In this document: in pieces, positions 60,556 through 64,000 of the stretch
How positions within the stretch are numbered: position 1 is the stretch's first letter
How the letters are laid out: each line of letters starts with the position of its first letter
Assembly: GCA_965213525.1 (NCBI GenBank)
Contig: OZ243889.1
Coordinates: forward strand, 1,364,001 to 1,428,000
From: G965213525 sp965213525
GTDB taxonomy: Bacteria; Actinomycetota; Acidimicrobiia; Acidimicrobiales; Poriferisodalaceae
Direction of reading: 5' to 3'
Length of the DNA: 64,000 nt
Notes under the pieces: generated by a model
What the model saw: only the letters and a program-made list of their open reading frames with translations
Told to the model about the DNA's origin: nothing
Databases searched by the model: none
Translations under genes and position numbers: made by a program

Positions 60556-61260
60556 TCAGAACAGCTGGGCGCTGAGCCGACGACGCCACTCGGCGGTCCG
60601 GGGGTCTGACGGCCCGAGCACCTCGAGGAGGTCGACGAAGGCCGTGCGGGCCGACTCGTCCTCCTTCGCCCGGCCCAGCAGGTCGTCCAACTGCTGCTCG
60701 ACATCGCCGTCGGTGGCGACGTCGCCCTGGCGGGCCAGGGCGGCGAGGTGGCGGGTCTCGGGCGTCTCGGGGATGCGGGCCAACAGCTCGAGGCCCTCGT
60801 CGCCCCGCCCGGCATCGACGAGCAGGCCAGCCAGCGCCACGACGGCGGCCTCGTGGTCCGGGCGCTCGTCGAGCACCGCCCGCAACGACGCCTCGTCACC
60901 GGCGGCGACCAGGGCGGCGAGGCGATCCTCCTGCTCGGTGGGCAGCAGGCGTTCGACGAAGGCCTCCACGACGTGGGCGGGCTGGGCGCCGAGGAAGCCG
61001 TCGACCGGACGACCGTCCCGCAGGGCGTACACGGCCGGGATCGACTGCACCTGGAACATGGCCGAGGTCTGGGGGTTGGCGTCGACGTCGACCTTGACGC
61101 CGACCACCTTGCCCCCGGTGCCGGCGATCGCCCGGTCGAGCACCGGCCCCAGGGTCTTGCACGGCCCGCACCACTCGGCCCACAGATCGACGACGACCGG
61201 CAGGTGGACCGACCGGTCGAGCACCTCGACCTGGAACGTCGCATCGGTCACGTCCAGCAC
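60556..61260 (-). CDS. Thioredoxin-TPR protein (CnoX/YbbN-like)
   Basis: The 234-residue protein has an N-terminal thioredoxin domain with active site WAEWCGPCKTLGPVLD and IPAVYAL, then a helical TPR-like C-terminal half. This matches the YbbN/CnoX family, in which members act as redox-linked holdases. Both cysteines of CGPC are present, so redox activity is likely. GTG at 61260 is preceded by GGGAGG. It lies about 80 bases upstream of comEA on the same strand. Confidence 0.88.
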   Translation of the reverse strand: MLDVTDATFQVEVLDRSVHLPVVVDLWAEWCGPCKTLGPVLDRAIAGTGGKVVGVKVDVDANPQTSAMFQVQSIPAVYALRDGRPVDGFLGAQPAHVVEAFVERLLPTEQEDRLAALVAAGDEASLRAVLDERPDHEAAVVALAGLLVDAGRGDEGLELLARIPETPETRHLAALARQGDVATDGDVEQQLDDLLGRAKEDESARTAFVDLLEVLGPSDPRTAEWRRRLSAQLF

Positions 61261-61440
61261 CCCGGCACACCTCCCTGCAGCCCACCGGCTGCGTGCGACG
61301 GGGTCCACGCTACCCACATCGACCGCAGGCCCGAGCCACCAGCGAGCTGGTCCGAAGGGGGGCGCCGGCGCCACCCGGGCCGCGTCCCAAGGGCGGCGCG
61401 CGCCCCCCGGGTACGGTGGCCGGGACAGGGAGGAGGGCAC

Positions 61441-62508
61441 GTGGGAGACCGGTCACCGGTGAGCGATCAGGCAACGGCGGACGTGGCGACGCCCGGCATC
61501 GAGCGCCCCGCCGTCGACCGGTGGCTCGCCGACGAGCTCGGCCTGGTCCCGCCGTTCCAGCTCTCCCAGATCGCCGGTGGACGGTCCAACCTCACCTACC
61601 GCACGAGCTGCGGCGACGGGCGCCGGGTCGTCCTGCGCCGCCCGCCGACCGGCAACGTGTTGCCATCGGCTCACGACATGGTCCGGGAGTTCCGGGTGAT
61701 CGAAGCCCTCTGGGGCTCGGCGGTCCCCGTCGCCCGGCCCCTCGGCATCTGCGGTGACGACGCCGTCACCGGGGCGCCGTTCTACGTCATGGACGAGGTG
61801 GCCGGTCACGTGCTGCGCGACGTCGACGCCGCCATGGGGCTGCCTGCTGAGGCCCGCGCCACTGCCGGTCGCTCCCTCGTCGACGTCCTCGTCGACCTCC
61901 ACGCCATCGATCCCGCCGACGTCGGCCTCGCCGACCTGGGACGCCACGACGCCTACGTCGAGCGTCAGTTGCGTCGGTGGCACGGTCAATGGGAGCAGAG
62001 CCGCACCCGCGACCTGCCCGTCGTCGACGAGGTGCACGCCCGCCTCGCCGCCCAGGTGCCCGCCCAGGTCCGCACCAGCATCGCCCACGGCGACTACCGG
62101 CTCGACAACGCCATGGTCGATGACGACGGCGTCGTGGTGGCCGTGTTCGACTGGGAGATCTGCACGCTCGGCGACCCGCTGGCGGACCTCGGGATCCTGC
62201 TGACCTACTGGGGGCAGGGCTCTGACGCCTTCCTCGCCCTGCCCGACACGCCGACGGTCGCGCCGGGCTTCGCTGAGCGAGCTCACATCGCCGAGAGCTA
62301 CCTGCGGTGCGCCGGCCTCGACGACGAGCACCTGGCCTTCTACGTCGCCTTCGGCAACTGGAAGCTGGCCTGCATCCTCGAGGGGGTCCACGCCCGCTTC
62401 CAGGCCGGGGTCATGGGTTCCTCTGGCGACGAGGACGGTTCGTACGCCGTGCGCGTCGAGCAGCTGGCCTCCCGCGCCCGTGACGTGCTCGACGGGGCCC
62501 CGATCTGA
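61441..62508 (+). CDS. Aminoglycoside phosphotransferase/ACAD10-like kinase-fold protein
   Basis: The 355-residue protein has a kinase-like fold: IAGGRSNLTYRTSCGDGRRVVLRRPP (nucleotide loop), the catalytic HGDYRLDNAMVDDDG, and the DFG-like FDWEICTLGDPLADL. This branch (ACAD10-N-like) is often linked to acyl-CoA or hydroxy-acyl metabolism. GGAGG precedes the GTG by seven bases. It overlaps the PAC2 gene by ATGA-type junction, so they form an operon. Confidence 0.9.
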   Translation: MGDRSPVSDQATADVATPGIERPAVDRWLADELGLVPPFQLSQIAGGRSNLTYRTSCGDGRRVVLRRPPTGNVLPSAHDMVREFRVIEALWGSAVPVARPLGICGDDAVTGAPFYVMDEVAGHVLRDVDAAMGLPAEARATAGRSLVDVLVDLHAIDPADVGLADLGRHDAYVERQLRRWHGQWEQSRTRDLPVVDEVHARLAAQVPAQVRTSIAHGDYRLDNAMVDDDGVVVAVFDWEICTLGDPLADLGILLTYWGQGSDAFLALPDTPTVAPGFAERAHIAESYLRCAGLDDEHLAFYVAFGNWKLACILEGVHARFQAGVMGSSGDEDGSYAVRVEQLASRARDVLDGAPI

Positions 62509-63368
62509 TGCCCGGGCTGTTCACGGTCCACGACGACGACGTCCCCCGGGGCACCCCCCTGGTCATCGTCTTGGCCGGCTTCGTCGACGCCGGCGGGGCG
62601 ACCGCCAGCGCCCTGGGCTTGTTGCGCGCCCAGATGGCGGCCCGGCAGGACCCCATCGTCACCTTCGATGCCGACGGCCTCGTCGACCACCGGGCCCGTC
62701 GTCCCGTCCTGCACCTGCGTGACGGGGTCAACACCGGGGTCGACCTGCCCCGCCTGATCGTCGAGGCCGGCACCTTGGGTGACGCCCCCGTGCTGGTCCT
62801 GCACGGGCCCGAACCCGACTACCACTGGTCGGCGTTCGCCGAGGCGGTCGCCGAGATGTGCGCCGGCCTCGGGGTGAGCGAGGTCCACGGCCTGGGTGCA
62901 TATCCGGCGCCGGCCCCTCACACCCGTCCGGTCACGGTCGTGGCCACCAGCGCTGACCCTGCGTGCGCGGCCGCCGTCGGCGTGCTCGACGGCGAGATCG
63001 ACGTTCCCGCCAGCGCCTTCGGCCTCATCGAGCTCATCCTCGCCCGGCGCGACGTCCCCGCCACGGGTCTGTGGACGCAGGTCCCCCACTACGCCGCCGC
63101 CATGCCATACCCGGCGGCCTCGATCGCGCTGCTCGTCGCGCTCGGTGAGCGTCTCGGCACCCCCATCGACACCTCTGAGCTCGACGAGCCCGCCGCCGCC
63201 ACCGCCCGTCGCATCGACGAGCTCATCGAGGACCGGCCCGACGCCGCTGCCCTGGTCAGCCAGCTCGAGCGCCACGTCGACGCGCTGGCCTCGGGCGCCG
63301 ACCTCCCCACCGGTGACGATCTCGCCGCGGAGATCCAGCGCTTCCTGTCCGATCTCGACGACGGCTGA
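62508..63368 (+). CDS. PAC2-family protein
   Basis: The 286-residue protein belongs to the PAC2 family (proteasome-assembly chaperone-like): VIVLAGFVDAGGATASAL at the start, RRPVLHL, HGPEPDYHWSAFAEAV, and PYPAASIALLVALGERLG. Actinobacterial members often lie near proteasome-related genes, but none are visible here. The ATG overlaps the stop of the phosphotransferase gene. A low-complexity C-terminus follows the conserved core. Confidence 0.92.
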   Translation: MPGLFTVHDDDVPRGTPLVIVLAGFVDAGGATASALGLLRAQMAARQDPIVTFDADGLVDHRARRPVLHLRDGVNTGVDLPRLIVEAGTLGDAPVLVLHGPEPDYHWSAFAEAVAEMCAGLGVSEVHGLGAYPAPAPHTRPVTVVATSADPACAAAVGVLDGEIDVPASAFGLIELILARRDVPATGLWTQVPHYAAAMPYPAASIALLVALGERLGTPIDTSELDEPAAATARRIDELIEDRPDAAALVSQLERHVDALASGADLPTGDDLAAEIQRFLSDLDDG

Positions 63369-63464
63369 GGGCTGTGGCGATAGAGGGCTGCGGCGGCAGG
63401 GGGCTGCGGCGGTTCAGCCCGTCTCGGCAACCCGCCCGCAACACGGTGGCGTTACGTTCCGCCC

Positions 63465-64000
63465 ATGTCGGATCTGGTGGGAATCGACGTCACGCCCCTC
63501 GCCCAGGGACCGGGCGATCTCCCGGCGCTGCTCGACCGGCTCTCGGGTGCGCTGCGCACGCGCGGAGCGGTCGTCGTGGCCGGACACGACCTGGACCCCC
63601 AACTCGTGGACGCCGCCGTCGTCGGACTGGGTGACGGTGAGATCGTCCACGGCGCGGACCCACGCCTCGAACCGCTCGCCGCAGCCATGGTTGACGTGGC
63701 GCTGGTGGTGCTGCGAGGCGTGTCGCTCGTGCTCGGACAGCGGCCGGGGTTCTTCGACCGCATCACCGCCCATCCCGGCGTGCACGTGCGCCTCCCCGTC
63801 GCCGGCCACCTGACCGACGAGCACCCCCCCACCGTGGCCGCCGCGGCCATCACGATGGCCGTGGTCGCCGGGTCAGACGCCCTCGCCGTCGACGGTCACG
63901 ACGTCACCGACGGGTCCGTCGTGGCCATCGCCGGTCCGGTGCTCGGCCGCTTCAGCAACGATGCGATCCGCCGCCCAACGGTGGTGGTCGGCCCGGCCGC
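63465..64000 (+). CDS. Unrecognised protein, 3'-truncated by the window edge
   Basis: A frame is open from the ATG at 63465 to the last base, giving 178 residues with strongly GC-biased third positions, so it is almost certainly coding. It has no stop within the window. The N-terminus is MSDLVGIDVTPLAQGPGD; a later TVAAAAITMAVVAGSDALAVDGHDV loosely recalls the C-terminal strand-helix of pterin-binding (dihydropteroate-synthase-like) barrels, but key motifs are lacking. A TACGTT box six bases before the ATG suggests a leaderless start. Confidence 0.6.
   Translation, partial: MSDLVGIDVTPLAQGPGDLPALLDRLSGALRTRGAVVVAGHDLDPQLVDAAVVGLGDGEIVHGADPRLEPLAAAMVDVALVVLRGVSLVLGQRPGFFDRITAHPGVHVRLPVAGHLTDEHPPTVAAAAITMAVVAGSDALAVDGHDVTDGSVVAIAGPVLGRFSNDAIRRPTVVVGPA

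Overview
The window reads as a chromosomal segment of a very GC-rich actinobacterium. I think an Acidimicrobiia-type lineage is most likely (an inference). Visible markers are a WhiB regulator, a BldD homologue with the c-di-GMP signature, a PimB-like glycosyltransferase, frequent GTG starts, 4-bp GTGA/ATGA gene overlaps, and many genes whose only upstream signal is a TANNNT box 7-9 bases before the start codon, which suggests leaderless mRNAs. Non-coding RNA genes are rnpB (8329-8701), tRNA-Val(UAC) (38292-38365, minus) and tRNA-Met(CAU) (48480-48552, minus). There is no rRNA operon, CRISPR array, intact transposase or integrase.

Layout. 1-8.1 kb: the end of a Coq4-like gene; PimB-like glycosyltransferase, a small membrane protein and QueG; NYN-domain protein; divergent DEDDh exonuclease/GIY-YIG fusion; trpD coupled to whiB. 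8.3-12.2 kb: rnpB, a K+ channel, and an unrecognised two-gene operon whose first gene is frameshifted. 12.2-22.2 kb: secreted hydrolase; PBP1/zinc-ribbon/membrane/phosphatase cluster; thiamine pyrophosphokinase with a binding lipoprotein; DsbA-fold and HDOD proteins. 22.3-33.5 kb: possible small zinc-ribbon protein, SDR-DUF2867 protein, FeS-type photolyase, a Ni/Co (NicO)-TPR lipoprotein-DUF4331 group, a lipoprotein, a membrane protein and an alpha/beta hydrolase. 33.6-36.1 kb: a membrane diguanylate cyclase and a VapBC pair.

36.2-38.3 kb is a small degenerate island. It is bounded by a 28-bp imperfect direct repeat of the tRNA-Val 3' end, like att sites. It holds a broken lipoprotein gene with a SecD-P1-like segment and a decayed copy of the unknown gene found intact at 9.7-11.0 kb. 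38.4-48.5 kb: a membrane protein, a nitroreductase/type III polyketide synthase/ICMT-like methyltransferase operon (alkylpyrone or alkylresorcinol type), Nudix and inositol-phosphatase genes, thrS, and a DPE2-type glucanotransferase with starch-binding modules whose 3' end overlaps tRNA-Met antisense.

48.7-64.0 kb is mostly housekeeping: metY, hemW, bldD, rsmE, dnaJ, hrcA, lepA, rpsT, holA, comEC, comEA, a thioredoxin-TPR protein, a phosphotransferase, a PAC2 protein, and an unrecognised gene running off the right edge. The most unusual elements are the unknown operon and its decayed relative in the tRNA-bounded island, the DPE2-like enzyme, the polyketide operon, and the pervasive leaderless promoter pattern.
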